Of a stretch of DNA of 6,828 bases, positions 6,195-6,828 are shown piece by piece (position 1 is the stretch's first letter; the number at the start of each line of letters is the position of its first letter). The translations under genes and the position numbers were made by a program. The DNA comes from Candidatus Methylomirabilota bacterium. Lineage in GTDB: Bacteria; Methylomirabilota; Methylomirabilia; Methylomirabilales; Methylomirabilaceae. A model generated the notes under the pieces. It worked only from the letters and a program-made list of their open reading frames with translations, was not told where the DNA came from and made no database searches. Location of the stretch: NCBI GenBank assembly GCA_028869615.1, contig JAGWRQ010000114.1, forward strand, positions 1 to 6,828. Direction: 5' to 3'.

Positions 6195-6293
6195 AGCAAT
6201 CAGCCATCAGCCGCAGACCAAACGAGGGGGATCAGTTGGGGGGACCTAAGAGCGCTTCAAGCGCTGAAAGCTGACCGCTGACGGCTGAATGCT
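6195..6293. repeat. REP-like intergenic inverted repeat
   Basis: The arms 6195-6213 and 6275-6293 pair over 19 positions with three mismatches (motif AGCAnTCAGCCnTCAGC). Inside lies a short palindrome, AGCGCT-TCA-AGCGCT, at 6251-6265. A related GCGCTGAA occurs at 6121-6128 and 6261-6268, so the unit may be scattered beyond the arms. The element sits between the tRNA and the phosphofructokinase promoter, as REP elements do. Whether it recurs in the genome cannot be judged here. Confidence 0.55.
6251..6265 (-). terminator. Possible terminator after the tRNA
   Basis: On the minus strand AGCGCT-TGA-AGCGCT forms a 6-bp stem with a 3-nt loop (seven pairs with a 1-nt loop is the same palindrome), followed by CTT. 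It lies about 36 nt downstream of the tRNA 3' CCA and before the phosphofructokinase promoter. The T-run is weak, so it could simply be part of the repeat. Confidence 0.3.
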
Positions 6294-6301
6294 TGCAATG
6301 T

Positions 6302-6376
<75 letters not shown>

Positions 6377-6385
6377 GCCCTCTTC

Positions 6386-6414
6386 TGTCTAACAAAAGCG
6401 TTCAGGCTTGTCAA
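6386..6414 (-). promoter_or_regulatory. Candidate tRNA-Gly promoter inside the end of the upstream gene
   Basis: The minus strand has a perfect TTGACA (plus 6409-6414), 17 bp, then TAGACA (plus 6386-6391), with a -10 that matches consensus at only three positions. It ends 9 nt before the mature tRNA and its -35 covers the stop codon of the upstream coding region. Confidence 0.45.
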
Positions 6415-6828
6415 TGGCTTTCGACGCGCGGCTGCCGTGAAGCGGGCGGTACATCGAAAGACTGTCGCCACGAGTCAAGATGCTCCTGGACATAGGCCAG
6501 GGCCTCCTTGCGACTGTTGATGAGCCCCGTCGCTTGGGCCTCCTGCAGACGATCAAGTACGAATCCCAGGAAAGGGCTCGGCGCAATGTCGAACCGATCG
6601 ATCAAATCGTCTCCCCGCACAACAGGATCGACCTGACTCGCCAAAAATTCGGTTCTGTAGAACCGGAACGCATCGCACAAGAATAGCTGGTGCCGGCGGA
6701 ATCCCTCGGTTTCCTCACCGATGGTGGCCCGCAGGTCCGCCCACGAGTGCAACAGTACGATAGGAGCTGCATCACCCAGCTCCCGGAAGAAACGATACCG
6801 CACCCTGGCGGTCACCGTCGTTCTGCTC
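6411..6828 (-). CDS. CCA tRNA nucleotidyltransferase/poly(A) polymerase-like protein, C-terminal part (5' end outside window)
   Basis: The frame is open from the window edge to TGA at 6411-6413; the apparent start at 6813-6815 is an internal GTG (Val). The visible 138 residues match the C-terminal helical region of bacterial class II CCA-adding enzymes and poly(A) polymerases. YRFFRELGD and VLLHSWADLRAT fit the helices after the HD-type domain, and the terminal block shows VRGDDLIDRF, PSPFLGFVLDRLQEAQATGLI and SRKEALAYVQ. The nucleotidyltransferase catalytic domain, with its GS and DxD motifs, would be upstream and is not seen. So CCA-addition, poly(A) polymerase and partial-activity (A- or CC-adding) forms cannot be separated. 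The product repairs or matures tRNA 3' ends in the cytosol. tRNA-Gly follows directly on the same strand. Confidence 0.8.
   Translation of the reverse strand, partial: SRTTVTARVRYRFFRELGDAAPIVLLHSWADLRATIGEETEGFRRHQLFLCDAFRFYRTEFLASQVDPVVRGDDLIDRFDIAPSPFLGFVLDRLQEAQATGLINSRKEALAYVQEHLDSWRQSFDVPPASRQPRVESH

Noticed and set aside
6813..6815. GTG as a true start of a 134-residue protein at the right edge
   Set aside because: The frame continues upstream to the window edge and the family has a large N-terminal domain, so it is an internal Val codon of a cut gene.

Overview
The window is GC-rich, tightly packed bacterial chromosome. It carries ordinary housekeeping and metabolic genes, with no phage, transposon or CRISPR signal. 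The most telling gene is a 65-residue Pup-like protein of the UBact type (2738-2935, minus strand) ending in Arg-Gly-Gly-Glu. With a pyrophosphate-type phosphofructokinase and a secreted DUF4398-like coiled-coil protein, this points to a diderm lineage outside the Actinobacteria that uses a Pup/UBact tagging system. An NC10/Methylomirabilis-like organism would fit, but that is an impression and cannot be proved from the window.

Layout. The plus strand from 1 to 2421 is one compact run: the 3' end of a DUF35 OB-fold protein, a nitrilase-superfamily protein whose catalytic Cys position reads Ser, and a DUF1015 protein. A hairpin at 2476-2496 separates this run from convergent minus-strand genes. 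Everything from 2510 to 6828 is on the minus strand. In transcription order (right to left) it holds the C-terminal part of a CCA-adding enzyme/poly(A) polymerase-like protein (cut by the window edge), tRNA-Gly(CCC), a spacer with REP-like inverted repeats and a strong promoter, PPi-dependent phosphofructokinase, a DUF4398-like exported protein overlapping it by 4 bp, folE, a second promoter, then moaB, the UBact gene and an FmdB-type zinc-ribbon gene.

How the genes work together. Phosphofructokinase and the exported protein are probably translationally coupled. folE and moaB both serve pterin chemistry (folate/tetrahydropterin and molybdenum cofactor). moaB, UBact and fmdB are spaced by about 20 bp, each with its own Shine-Dalgarno sequence, behind a TTGACC-N17-TATCAT promoter, so they look like one transcript. 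No ligase (PafA-like), Dop or proteasome gene is present here, so the rest of the tagging pathway must lie elsewhere if it exists.
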